From contig OU452228.1 in assembly GCA_911728455.2 (NCBI GenBank), forward strand, positions 14,584,104-14,648,103: a DNA stretch of 64,000 nucleotides, in the 5' to 3' direction. The position numbers were made by a program, and so were the translations under genes. Under the pieces are notes generated by a model that was given only the letters and a program-made list of their open reading frames with translations, ran no database searches and was not told the DNA's origin. Origin of the DNA: Marthasterias glacialis (lineage: Eukaryota; Echinodermata; Asteroidea; Forcipulatida; Asteriidae). Shown here piece after piece: positions 22,633-33,443 of the stretch (its first letter is position 1; every line of letters begins with the position of its first letter).

Positions 22633-24892
22633 GATGACATGAGTGATTCGTCTGATGAATCAACATATACCAGCGACAGTTCCGATGGTGAAGACGATCA
22701 CTGGGAGGAAGAAGAAATAGACCCAAGAGATCGAAGAGATTTAATTGATACGGGTTCACAGCTAAAGGAGGCTAGCACAGAAGATGGACTCGACAATTTG
22801 GGTATACATGGCAAAGTTAAAGCTCTTCTACTGTGGGTTTGTCATTTTCTTCTGTTATGGCAGACGACATTCCTTATCAGTGACCGAGCTTTGGAAAAAC
22901 TTCTGGGGTTTTTACAAATATTGTTTCAAGTGATAGGTCGTCAGGTGTCTGTTATAGCAGGAATTGCAGCAGCTATTCCTAAACCGATACATATGATCAG
23001 AAAACATTTAAAATTTGACAGAGATGCATTTACAAAGTATGCCGTATGTCCAAAATGCACCAAATTGTACGAGTTTAATGACCTTTTTTACGAAACGAAT
23101 GGAATACTTAATCCTTGGAGATGTTCAAATTTATGGAAACAGTCGAGAGGACGTCAGATTAGATGTGATAGAAAACTTGTTAAAGCGGTTACACTCTCCG
23201 GTGGATCAAGAAAGTATTACCCCTTGAAAGTGTATTGCTACCAAAGTATAATAGATAGGTTAGAGATTATGGTACAGCAAGATGGTTTTTTGGATGCTTG
23301 CAAAGAGTGGAAGTGTCGTTAAATACCGTCTGAATATTTAGCGGATATATATGATGGCAAAATGTGGAACGAATTCAAAAAAATCAACGAGCGACCATTT
23401 CTGACTGACCGGTTCACTTTTGGTTTCATGCTAAATTGTGATTGGTTTCAGCCGTATGTGCGTAGAGTTGTCTCTGTTGGCGTTATTTATTTAACTGTTT
23501 TAAATCTGCCGAGAAATATAAGGTTTAAACCTGAGAATACAATTGTTGTTGGGGTTATTCCTTCACTTGACAAAGAGCCATCATCTCTTAATACTTTCCT
23601 TGAACCAATTGTTAAGGAACTAAAGGCTCTATGGACAGGGGTCCGAGTGAGTGCAAATGGCGAGGTAATTACGATCCGTGGGGCATTGATGTGCTGCTCG
23701 TCTGATCTTCCAGCAAATCACAAACTTTGCGGATTCCTTAGTCACAGCACACAATTATTTTGCTCTAAATGTTTGAAAGAAGCGCCTCACATCCACACTG
23801 GAGAAATGGACAAGCGTGGTAGACCAAAGAAAAAAAACGATTACGGGGGGTTTAACAAAAACATATGGGTTTCACGCGATAACGCTGTCCATCGTAGATC
23901 AGTTACACGTGTCATTCGGTGTTCCAGCCTCAGTGAACGAGAAAAATTAGAAAAAACACTAGGAGTGCGGTATTCGTGCTTGCTTGACTTGGAATATTTT
24001 GATGCAGTGAGATTTGGTGTCATAGATCCTATGCATAATGTGTTCACAGGAACAGCTAAAAGGGTATTTAGCCAATGGGTCAAACACGACATTTTGAAAA
24101 GAAAGGCACTGGATGAAATTGGTGATAAAATTAATCATATTTTGGCTTCATCAAAACTTGGGCGAATCCCAACAAAAATATTGTCTAATTACAATAATTT
24201 CACTGCAGAAAAGTGGAAAAATTTGTATTTCTCATTATATGCCTTAGACGGAATATTACCTTCAGTTCATCTCAAATGTTGGCAAACGTTTGTTCTTGCT
24301 TGCAGACTTATTTGCAAGTCATACATTTCATTAGCAGATGTCGAAAAGGCAGATTATTTGTTTCTCAAATTTTGCAAAGAGTACGAACAACTGTATGGTT
24401 CTTTGGCAATAACACCAAACATGCATCTTCATAATCACCTCAAGCAATGCATTGTTGACTTTGGTGCTGTGATGGCATTCTGGTGTTTTTCCTTTGAAAG
24501 GTTTAATGGCTTTATAGCAGACATTCCCGCTAATAACATTAACATCGAAGTGCAATTTATGAGAACTGTTACCCGAATCCCTTTTGTAAAAAGATTTGTT
24601 GACTACTCATTTTTCAGCGAAGATTTTTCTTACATCTTCAAAAATATTTCACCCTTTATAAATACAGAACATGCAAATTTACCGGCGTCATCTTCCGTTT
24701 TAGAACTTGTGGACACTTGGAAAGGGCCATTTGTTGTTAATTCGTTTTCAAACCTTACTGCGGTTAAACCTGTAGGATTGGGTATTGTCACTGCCTTTGA
24801 CTTATGGCAAGCATACAAACACATCTATGAAAACGAAAACATACTGAGGGATAACTTGCAGCTCACTTGCCGTAAATTTGGAAATATATATG

Positions 24893-25697
24893 TAGGGACC
24901 GGCCCCTGGATACGTGAAGTGGAACCTTCCTTCACTGTCACTAAGCATTCTCCTATTTCTAACTCCTCTGGCCAGAGTGTGCTGATGTTTGGTCCCGTCC
25001 TTACTGTGCAGACTACTTCTCTGGTTGCGCCTCTTGGGAACATTGCATCCTTCTTTCCCAACCGGACTGTGCACAAGTCGTCATAGCCTGAGTTGTGAAG
25101 TAGGTTCACCAACGCCTTGATTGAAGATGCTTTCATTTTTGGGAGCCCTTCTTGGAGGACACTTCTTACATCACCTTCGTGGTCTTTCAAAATTCTCTCT
25201 ATAACATTGTAACCAATGATCGGTTCCGCTAGAGGATCTGATGTAACTAGCATTGGTACCAGCAAGGATATTGCCTCTCCTCTTCTACTCAGCGAAAACC
25301 GTGCTTCGATCCAGCCATCAAAGGGGATTGGGGTCGAGTTTGCGGCTCTCACATCTAATGCAGTTTCATCTAGCAACTGCTGAATAGGTCGGAGAGAGAC
25401 ATCAGGAAGGTTTTGATGAATCCACGAGCGAGGGAGAAGAGAGATCTGGGACCCTGTGTCCCAAAGAGCCTCAGTCGGCTTCCCATTAATACAACATTGC
25501 ACCATACATCTGTTTCCGATGAGTCGGCTAACTTTATGGCGTTGTTGTGGGGTCAGGTGCGCACATATCTGTGCAGGTACACATTCTCTGTCCATCCTCT
25601 TCCTGCTCAGGGTTTCCTTCTGTTGCTGGGACGATGTCCTTTGTGTGGTTACTGCTTGTCCCTTGGCAGTAACCCGCTGTCGTTTCCCGATGTGCAC
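24893..25697 (-). CDS. Protease region of the nested element, in the -1 frame
   Basis: This frame overlaps the end of gag by 49 nt and is shifted -1 relative to it. It contains the aspartic-protease signature ALWDTGSQISLLP (active-site DTG) and the downstream GYNVIERIL segment, where the dimeric retroviral-type protease has its second conserved hydrophobic motif. The coding sequence continues through the post-protease linker and then reads into the element edge and about 70 nt of the transposase before a stop at 24825. Reverse transcriptase, RNase H and integrase are absent, so this copy cannot be autonomous. The likely role is cleavage of Gag. Confidence 0.75.
25628..25688 (-). promoter_or_regulatory. 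-1 programmed frameshift signal (slippery heptamer plus hairpin/pseudoknot)
   Basis: On the minus strand GGGAAAC (25688-25682) lies in the gag frame as G-GGA-AAC, the canonical X-XXY-YYZ pattern. After a 7-nt spacer, GGTTACTGC-type arms (25674-25666 and 25655-25647) form a perfect 9-bp stem with a 10-nt loop. Five loop bases (GGGAC) can pair with GTCCC at 25632-25628, allowing an H-type pseudoknot. A -1 slip on the heptamer enters the protease frame directly, and the gag stop lies within the 3' arm of the stem. Confidence 0.8.
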
Positions 25698-26887
25698 TGG
25701 CGAATGAGGTGATCAGGTGATCCGCATCTGAAGCAGTGGCGGCAATGATCACCTGCTCCTTGCTCTTGACACCGTTGACAACCCCACCTCCGGGTGGGGC
25801 CTCTGGGACGAGGGGTTCTCTGGGGCTGGTCAGCAGATATGTTGCTTCTAGTCTGTAGGGCGCAGACAAGAGCGGCGACCTGTGCCTTCAGCTCTCGTAC
25901 GTCGTCAGCAAGGGGGTTGGGTTTCGGGGACTTCGGTGCGGGCGTTTGGGGGGGCTCTGATTCGGATTCAATATTATTTGCAAGACTGTTAACTGTTACG
26001 CTCTTTGATGGATGAAGTTTTTGCTGCCGCTCTGTCTCGTGGCTTGCAGCGATGTTTAGCTTTTCCAGCAGCTCTTCATCCCCAACAGTTGGATTCTGCA
26101 AGTATGGATGCATGTCCATTCTCACGCCTTCACTTCTGAAACCGGTTTGAAGGGAGTGAAGAAACATCGCTCTTACTTGTTCGGCTTCATACTTTGGACC
26201 AGTTGTCCCCTCCTTCGACACGAACAACACCTTCTGGTGCAGGTCCATTACTTTTATAAAGAACTCCTGCGGACTCTCCTTAACTTCCTGCCGTGCCCGT
26301 GACAACTGGTAGTAGAGCTCAGTAGCGTCACTCTCGCGGTAATGAGATCTGAGCAACCTCCTGAGGTCGGTGAGCCCGAGGGCGGTCTTCCCTTCCAGGT
26401 AGCTCCTCAAGCGAAGGGCCGGGTTTATCGCTCTGATCACTGCCTCTATCACTTCTCTTTCCTTGTACCCCTTGGCGAGGCCTGCTTCGATCTGATGCAT
26501 AAGGGACAAGAAGGTTATCTTGTCTTTCTGCCCCACCTCGCCGACCTGACCAAAGATTTTAAATTCTCTGCGGAAAATCGGGCCCACCGCTGTCTTCACC
26601 ATCTCTGCATTGGCCTCAGGCTGGCTGCTAGTGGTTGCCTCTGCTGACTCTGGGGTGGGGTCCGTCTTCAGGTCTTGTACCACTTCTTTCAGTGTGGACA
26701 TCCCTTGGTCCTCTGCATCTTCCACCGCAGCACTGTACAGGAATTTTCGGATTTGGTGGAGGATTGCGGGCGCAGACTTGTCCCCAGCCTCAATATCTAA
26801 TATGGTACACACCTTCAGCAGGTCCTCTCTCTCCGCAGCTTGCAGAAGGGAGTGCACCTCATGTTGAAGGTCACCCAACGCTGCCAT
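25649..26887 (-). CDS. Gag polyprotein of the nested LTR element
   Basis: The frame is open from an ATG at 26887 (open upstream to 26914) to a TAA at 25649-25651, 413 codons including the stop, with no internal break. The central part (about residues 110-270) looks like a capsid region with FFIKVMDLHQKV and a FLHSLQTGF segment. A linker rich in Pro, Ser and Glu follows. The end carries two Cys/His clusters: CQRCQEQGAGDHC and a CFRCGSPDHLIRQC knuckle (C-x2-C-x4-H-x4-C). Gag assembles the particle and packages RNA. The stop codon lies inside a hairpin just after a slippery heptamer, so the product is normally extended into protease by -1 frameshifting. No stop disrupts it, suggesting a recent insertion. 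Confidence 0.75.
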   Translation of the reverse strand: MAALGDLQHEVHSLLQAAEREDLLKVCTILDIEAGDKSAPAILHQIRKFLYSAAVEDAEDQGMSTLKEVVQDLKTDPTPESAEATTSSQPEANAEMVKTAVGPIFRREFKIFGQVGEVGQKDKITFLSLMHQIEAGLAKGYKEREVIEAVIRAINPALRLRSYLEGKTALGLTDLRRLLRSHYRESDATELYYQLSRARQEVKESPQEFFIKVMDLHQKVLFVSKEGTTGPKYEAEQVRAMFLHSLQTGFRSEGVRMDMHPYLQNPTVGDEELLEKLNIAASHETERQQKLHPSKSVTVNSLANNIESESEPPQTPAPKSPKPNPLADDVRELKAQVAALVCALQTRSNISADQPQRTPRPRGPTRRWGCQRCQEQGAGDHCRHCFRCGSPDHLIRQCTSGNDSGLLPRDKQ

Positions 26888-27017
26888 CTCTACTGCAGTC
26901 AATCTGCTCCGCACATCAGGTCGTCTCTCACTCTCTCACTTCTAGTTCAAAGTCACAGGACAGGCGCACATCGTCTGGTTTTGCTGCAGACGCACCTGTC
27001 CTGGCAAAGTCGCCAAA

Positions 27018-27287
27018 TGTAAACCCTGGGCCAGTTGAATGGGGCTGAAGGGTTCTGTAATAAAAGGATGAAGAACAGAGTTCTGGTGAATCAATTTGTA
27101 TTACTCTACACACCAACAGTCATCCACAATGTGGCTGGCTGGGTGAGAGAGCATCTACAGTACCCAGTCTGGCTGATCTGCTGGGGGTCTAGTTTGGGTG
27201 TTGAAAAATGGGGGTGAAGCTGGGCTGCTGTTCAAAATTTAGGGGGCGTAACAAAACTACTTATCTATCCAGGGGCCGGTCCCTACA
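27018..27287 (-). repeat. 5' LTR of the nested element, with primer-binding site
   Basis: On the minus strand this 270-bp segment begins TGTAGGG and ends TTTACA, giving the short TGTA...TACA inverted termini typical of LTRs. It is followed one or two bases later by TGGCGACTTTGCCAGGACAG (about 26996-27016), a TGGCGA-type primer-binding site as in many Ty3/gypsy and retroviral elements. No second full LTR exists. Confidence 0.7.
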
Positions 27288-27687
27288 TATATATTGGGAA
27301 CGAAGTATTTGGTTCCACTTTCAACAAAAGATCTCGTAGCAACAGTGCAGTTATTGCACGTTGGGCAGACGACAGAGGCAGCATAAATTGTCTGGCTGAG
27401 TTGCGACCTGGGACAGTAAAGCATTATATACAGCACACTTTATTTATCAAGAGTGAACCGGTTACCCACATCATGGCCTGTGTGAAATGGTTCGTAAAAG
27501 ATGAACTCATAGAGGATGGAAATGACACTTATTTGGCCCCATTACAACTTGGAAAAAAAGAACATACATTCAAGGTGGTGAGGCTTCTTTTATACCGGTT
27601 CAACGAATTCAGGGGAAATTTGTCGCTGCGTATGATGGTAAAGGCAATGTTGTTATAAACGAGCTCAACAGGCAACTTTTTTTCTAA

Positions 27688-30324
27688 GTTAAAAAAATGC
27701 TCACTTTTCTACCGTTCCTTACCCTTTTTATACAGTGATTTTATAGGCCTACATGTACATTACAAACAAAATAACAGGCGGGGGGTGGCTACTTAGTCGT
27801 CCAAAAATAAACAATTTTTGTAGTAGAATACTTCAGGTTGTTTGTGAAACGGGAATGTGATTAATATCAACGCATGTCACAACGTACAACTTTAATGAAA
27901 TGGCTTAACTGTGTTACTGAAGACTAAAAGCCGACTTTTGGTGTGACTTTTTTGGTCACGGCATGTATTTGCACATAGTTTGCCATCAGCTCAGATGACG
28001 TATTTTTTTTACCCACAATAGGTCATGTGATGACATGTGAAATTTTGTCGCGCAATCGGTCTATCTTTCAGAAAGAACGGTCATTTTTCAACAGTATATA
28101 AATCTAATTGTCTATCAAACAAAAAATAATGTTACTCAAGCATTGGATGGGAGTTTCCTGCCAAGGCCTGTCTTCGATTTTACTTTAACGAATATTGACG
28201 GCCTAATTTTATTATGTTGAATATTAAGCAAAAATATAAACCACATATTTTTTGCGCGGCAACAGTCCATTTTCCGCACCATATTCTATAATTGGCTACA
28301 ATTGCCAAAGCGGAAAAGTCCTATATGCATGCTCAGAATACGAGGAAAATAATACAACAGGACGGAGGTTGATATATTTGAAGCTACAGCTGAGCAATCA
28401 CCAGAACAATTCAAGCCATTGACTCCACAGGAGTGTGACTAAAATGTCAACGATGTAAATCAAGTTAAAGTATTACCAGCAAATATCTCATTCCAACATG
28501 AATTTAAAAAAAGGACCTTACTTAAAAAAATGTTACCGGTACCACAGGCAACTTGTTATTAGTTTAATACTTCACCATTAAACGAATACAAGTTGAAAAC
28601 CAACAATGTTTCAGTGTATGGGAAGTTACTCTAACTATAATAATCTTCCCACATTAGACTCTACATTTTTTTATAATCTGATTTTATGATATTGCGTTTG
28701 ACTGAAAAAAGCTAATATAGACTCTGTTAATTATTGTGACCAAAGTGATATGCATGTATATAGGCATATGTATATATATTAATTGAACACTTTCCTTTGT
28801 TGCTGAATTGCATATGCAGATGTGTACTTTAACTGTTGTGTTTGTGTTTGTTTTACATTTACATTTTCAATTTATGTTTTGCATTCATGTACGCTTGGGT
28901 GAATCACAGCTTAATATTTTGATCAAGAGGCTACAAAATTTAACCATTACACAACCGTCCTGGGGAAGTCTACAGACAAAAGAAGTTGAAACTATATTGC
29001 CAAGTGGGGATAAATACGTGATAATTTGAATTTGGAATGGAATTACAGGGTTTTATTTTTTACAGTAAATGTGGCCCACCACTCCGTCCCTCCCTATCCT
29101 TTGAGGTTTTAACTTTTTGTCTGTTTAACATTGATGTCATAATAAAAAAAGTTGTTGCCCGTGCCGTCTCGGATTTGAATAGCACTGTCTTGGATTTAAA
29201 TCACGCTATCTGGGCTAGGATCCCGCCAGGTCGGATTTTGGTAATGTGACTTCGCAGCTATATTGGTGCGGTTGCCCTGATGGGGCGAACGATCACTGAC
29301 CCTCAACTGCCGGGGTGCAAATAATCTGGTTGGCTGCTCCATCCTGTAGAGATCAATTGTAATCGTTTTAACATTAACGATTTACTTATCTTGTGGATCT
29401 GAAATCATGCAGTTATTAGAAAAGGGTTCTTTTGTATCTTTCAGCTTTATATTTTGTACAGTTCTGATGTTTCAGATGTTTTGTGTGGTGCCTTGCTCGA
29501 CCTGTTTACTAAAAACTTAACAATCACTATACTGCATGTGCTAGTGAACATGACCCGGGGACCGAATGTGCACGCGCATAACACCTTTCAGACCTGCAGA
29601 CTCATGTGCTCTACTCTCACCATGGAGGGAATTCTAGCTCCAACTCCATGCTGTCACTGACCACAAGAGCTACAGAGTAACACCACTGCATAGTGTTATC
29701 GATTATCTGATCATCGTCATCTTCGTTCAGGTAAAATTGCCTTACGTTTTGCCACAGTGTGGTGTCATACGATCTATATACTCGTATTATTAAACTGTAA
29801 TCAGGTATTTCCCTCCCCTGTTTTCTTGTTTTATTAATGTTCTTATTAATGTTCTTATCTGATCATGACATTTGTTCGTTGTGGACGGCAAGACTGGAGT
29901 GTGTGTGTAGGTCTTACTTTTAAATGCAATGCATTTCTAAAAATGCTGAACATGTAAATTAATTAATATTGTTCAGTAGATACATTCCAGTTAGATTTTT
30001 ATTTTTATTTAATCATTTATTTGTTTGAAGTAACAAGGAACAACTTGAAGAGCTGTTGATGTTCATTTACCAGTATGGACAATTACTTTGCACAAGTATA
30101 ACTTTAACTTTGCAGTCTAAAGTTTACAATTATTATGTCCGTATCCTACCGCTTCACAAGACCCAAGTTGTATCTATTTAGCTGTATATATTAGGGTTTG
30201 TAGTTGTATTGTATACTTGGGGCGTGATCTCTGGCTACATGGCAGTAACCGTTTGAATGGCTTCTGACTGGCACCCCCCCCCCCCCAAAAAAAGAAAAAG
30301 ATATTGACAAAATAGGGAGATCGC
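27688..30324. other. Noncoding stretch
   Basis: No gene is recognised. A repeat-like stretch near 29160-29370 (GGTGCGGTTGCCCTGATGGG, CAACTGCCGGGGTGC) resembles the body of a short interspersed repeat, but its limits are unclear. The 3' terminus of the EnSpm element probably lies in the first part, but I could not find the inverted repeat. Confidence 0.4.
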
Positions 30325-30420
30325 CAACATTAGGGCTAGATAACTCAGTGTAGAGCGCTGGTACGCTAATCCGGGGTCAATGGTTCATATCCCTCTCCTG
30401 CAAATCTTTCTTTGTTCACC
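30325..30420 (+). mobile_element. tRNA-like SINE head fragment
   Basis: TAACTCAGTGTAGAGC (A-box-like) and TGGTTCATATCCC (B-box-like) are about 30 nt apart, as in a tRNA-derived SINE. The upstream C8 and A7 tracts and the lack of a body suggest a degraded fragment. It is not foldable as a full tRNA. Confidence 0.4.
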
Positions 30421-30503
30421 CCGTTTTAACAATTCCAGTGAGTTTCCCTTGTGGTTTATTGCTTACTGTTAACAATATTTGGTGTATCCATGTTTTGTTT
30501 CAG

Positions 30504-30837
30504 ACTGGTTATGGGTCAGCATAAGACACATTGTTTGAGGTCATACCATCAAAAACGTAAAACAAAGCAACAATTAAAGAAACTGCTGCCGCCTAAACAA
30601 CAAGCTTCTTCTGCTGACTCCAGTATAGATGAAGTGGTTAGTGACGTAAGCTCTACATCGTTACCCCCATTTTCAAGTTCTCCTCCATCAGCTTATGAAT
30701 CTTGTGAATCTACAAGTACATGTACACCTTCATCATCAAGTAGCTCCTCGGTCTCACCCATTGTTTGGCAATACAAGAATGACCCACTTTATTTGAAGTT
30801 TTGTGAGTTTAACCTACTTCAGTATAGATTAAACAAG
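30504..30837 (+). CDS. Possible exon encoding a basic then Ser-rich protein
   Basis: A good acceptor (CATGTTTTGTTTCAG) is followed by 334 nt of open frame and a good donor (AACAAG|GTGAGC), ending in phase 0. The peptide starts with a Lys/Arg/Gln-rich stretch (QKRKTKQQLKKLLPPKQQ), continues Ser-rich and ends YLKFCEFNLLQYRLNK. A further short candidate exon lies at 31020-31084 (acceptor GTCTAG, donor TTAAG|GTGAGT), though its phase is ambiguous. It may belong to a host gene or another DNA transposon. I do not recognise it. Confidence 0.35.
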
Positions 30838-31229
30838 GTGAGCATAAAAAAGGTGTCTCTGTCCCAATTGGCAATTGTAAATTTTAAATCTTTGAAAACC
30901 TAATTAATCACTTCAAAATACCCAGTCAGTTTCCTGATGGTTTATTACAATTTTTCTTGAAGTTATGTAGCATTCTCTGAATCTCATTACTAATACTGCT
31001 GTGCATTAAATGTGTCTAGCAAAATCGCCCAACAATGCATTGCGAAAATACGCTTCGCATGCAAATGATCTTGAATACATTAAGGTGAGTTGAAAGGTCA
31101 AATTCAACATTAGCATATATAAACAAAGTTTTGATGGAGACTACAAAAGGTATAGATCAACTCTAACATAAACACAGGCTATTTCTACCCTGTCACAAAT
31201 TTAAAATACAGTATCTTGTGTGAATGGAG

Positions 31230-32900
31230 TTCTACTGCCATTCACCAAATCATATCGGTGGCTTCACTACTCTCCTTGGCCTGGGATGAAACTTCTCAGA
31301 GACATTAGAACTATGAAAGTCTTCCCCATCATCTGCTATACTCTCATCGTCAGAACTGGAACTTGAAGGAGAACTCAGCTTGCGGTGAAACTTGTCAGAA
31401 GTATTAGAGCTAGAAGAGTCTTCCCTATCGCTTTCTAGACTCTCCTCGTCAGAACTAGAACTTGACCGAGAAACTGAATTCAACGTCTAAGTAGCTGGGT
31501 CATCATCAGACGGTAGATGATCATTCCCAAAACCAGGTGGGGGTGCCAGAACCTAGATCGTCTGTGGTCGCCTCACTGGTGTCTTTTTGAGAGCTCAATC
31601 TCACTTTGAAGGGACAGGTCAAAAGTATGTTCCGGTGTAGACTTCTCGTTTTAGTGGAGCCAACCTGCTTAACCACATACACTGGGAGATGTTACAGTTT
31701 CCTAATTACTGTATATGCAGTTTCCTCCCACTTATCTTTCAGTTTTGACTTCCCACGGAGAGACTTGTTAACTACTAGTAAGATGTCACCAGGTTTGAGT
31801 ACACTCTCATGGACTTTCTTGTCATACCCCGATTTCTGTTTAGCTCTAAACTTCTCTGCAGCTGCCTCAACTTTCCTGTACACAAGACGCTTGTCCTGCT
31901 TGAGCTTCCTAACATAAACAGATTAGTCTTGGCCTTGTACTTGACCATCTGGAGCCTGCTCCTCCTGAGTTGGAAGAAGAATATCCACAGGCAGCTTTGG
32001 ATTTCTCGCAAACATCAGATAGTAAGGGATGTATCCTGTGGATTTGTGCTGAGTGCAATTTTACGCATGTGTCAGAGCTTCGACATGCATTGCCCAGTTA
32101 CTCTTTTCTGTTGGCTCCAGTGTACCCATCATAGACAGCAGAGTGCGGTTAAATCTCTCGGTCATACCGTTACCTTGTGGATGATATGGTGTTGTCTTCG
32201 TTTTCTTGATTCCAAGAAGCTGACTTAACCACTGCCGATTCAAAGCACTTTCCTTGGTCGGAATGAATGCGTTCTGGGATGCCAGAGTGTACAATATACT
32301 TTTGCCATAGAACTTAAGCAACCGTCGTAGCCTTTTGATCTTTGGTGGGGTAAGCTTGCGCATACCTTGTGTAATGATCCGTGATGACCAATACATTCTC
32401 GCAACCTCCCTTCGATCTTTCCAGGCTTAGGAAATCTATGCATATAAGCTCTAAAGGACGTGATGAACGGATGCTTTGAAGACCAGCATGTCTCTTCCCA
32501 TCAGGCAGTTTGCGGAGAGTACATCGTCTATATCTCTCAATGTATCTTTTTACCTCAGTCTGCATTCCCAGCCAGAAGTAGCGCTCTTTAACCAGTTGAA
32601 GAGTTTTGTTGAATCCTAGGTGACCCATGGTATCATGTAAGTGGTGAAGGACCTGCATCCGCATTATTCTTGGCAGTACCATCAGATATTGATTCTGCAT
32701 CTCACCCTCTTTCCTGAAGAAGAGCAAATCTCCTTTGACTTCTAAGTTGTCCCAGGAACGGACCAGCTAACGGACGACTCTTGGCTCTTTCTGTAACTGA
32801 TGGTCACTTGGTTTATGTTGGAGATACTTCAACTACAATACCCTACCAATGACATCATCGTCTCGCTGAAGTTTTGTTAAGCTGACCTTTGGCTGAGTAC
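31230..32900 (-). pseudogene. Ty3/gypsy integrase fragment
   Basis: Broken minus-strand frames together cover an integrase. The N-terminal zinc domain has H-x4-H (HHLHDTMGH) near 32645, but its first cysteine is tyrosine (YRRC instead of CxxC). The catalytic core shows ICIDF, an IHSDQG segment in a second frame near 32245, and the glutamate in NGMTERFNRTL. A GPY/F-like C-terminal domain (KPGDILLV, about 31770) follows in a third frame, and then a Ser/Asp-rich tail ending RRVVKPPI, a TGA where CGA is expected, FGEWQ and stop. Integrase would insert the element DNA. No LTR was found beyond the tail. It is a different insertion from the element at 33400-36225, whose target duplications end before it. 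Confidence 0.75.
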
Positions 32901-33443
32901 ACTTTGTTGTTGCGCTTGAACAGTGTCTAGTCCTCATTCGTTCATCCCCACTTGGTTGTTCATCACCACTGGTTAAACCACTCACTGTCGAAACTGAACC
33001 TTCTTCTACATATGCACTTAATCTTTCCTGTAAACTTGTTGACTGGATCTTATTTCTCTACGTGTTGAGCACACATTATTTGTATGAAACGGTGTAAACT
33101 CATTTTAAATCAGTTGCTTTAAAACTTATCGTAGCTTTGTAGGGGAAGATGCATCTTATAATATCTTCCTCAGGAAAACGGATAATTGAACATCATTTCA
33201 ACATGGTCATGGGAATTAATAATGTAATAGGAGACACCGTAGAGAAAATTGGTTCTGATCCACTAACTCAAATATCTTATTAGACTTGTCATCTTTTGAA
33301 CACATTAACAATTGCTCTATTGATGCGTTTGGATAGTAGGGTACTTTCAAATAATAGTAAACATTATATCTGCTGTCGTGTATTTCTTGCTTTACCTGAT
33401 GTAACGATAAGCGATAATCGGGTATAGAGTATAGATACTTATT

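Larger units (their letters stand above)
24891..27287 (-). mobile_element. Truncated Ty3/gypsy-like LTR element with inverted identical ends
   Basis: A minus-strand LTR-derived element of 2397 bp sits inside the transposase gene. It starts (minus strand) with TGTAGGGACCGGCCCCTGGA, the edge of a 270-bp LTR. It continues with a primer-binding site, gag and protease, and ends where reverse transcriptase should begin. The distal end is not a second LTR: it is a roughly 22-bp inverted copy of the LTR edge, so the element reads TG...CA with perfect 22-bp terminal inverted repeats. TATA flanks both sides and removing one copy restores the host reading frame, so 4-bp target duplication is likely. TA-rich flanks also allow 2 or 6 bp. 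Confidence 0.75.
22633..27687 (+). pseudogene. CMC/EnSpm (tnp2-like) transposase, disrupted
   Basis: The frame opens after an acceptor at 22632 with a very acidic segment (DSSDESTYTSDSSDGEDDHWEEEE). It continues with a zinc-ribbon start (CPKCTKLYEF), a long tnp2-type core with LNCDWFQPY, the second acidic motif DPMHNVFTGTAK and the late FERFNG segment. These are the likely positions of the DDE/D residues that cut and join DNA. The C-terminal part (27292-27687) has HIMACVKWF and GKFVAAYDGKGNVV patterns of this family. Three lesions are visible: an in-frame TAA at 23320-23322; a 2.4 kb LTR-derived insertion at 24891-27287; and a frame change in the A7 run near 27553-27559. Removing the insertion plus one copy of a 4-bp duplication restores the frame exactly. 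Terminal inverted repeats were not located. Confidence 0.8.

Noticed and set aside
33216..33443. Apparent continuation of RNase H coding into about 75 further codons
   Set aside because: The frame passes through the 44-bp LTR remnant and the CCTGA target duplication into flanking DNA, so it is a read-through artefact.
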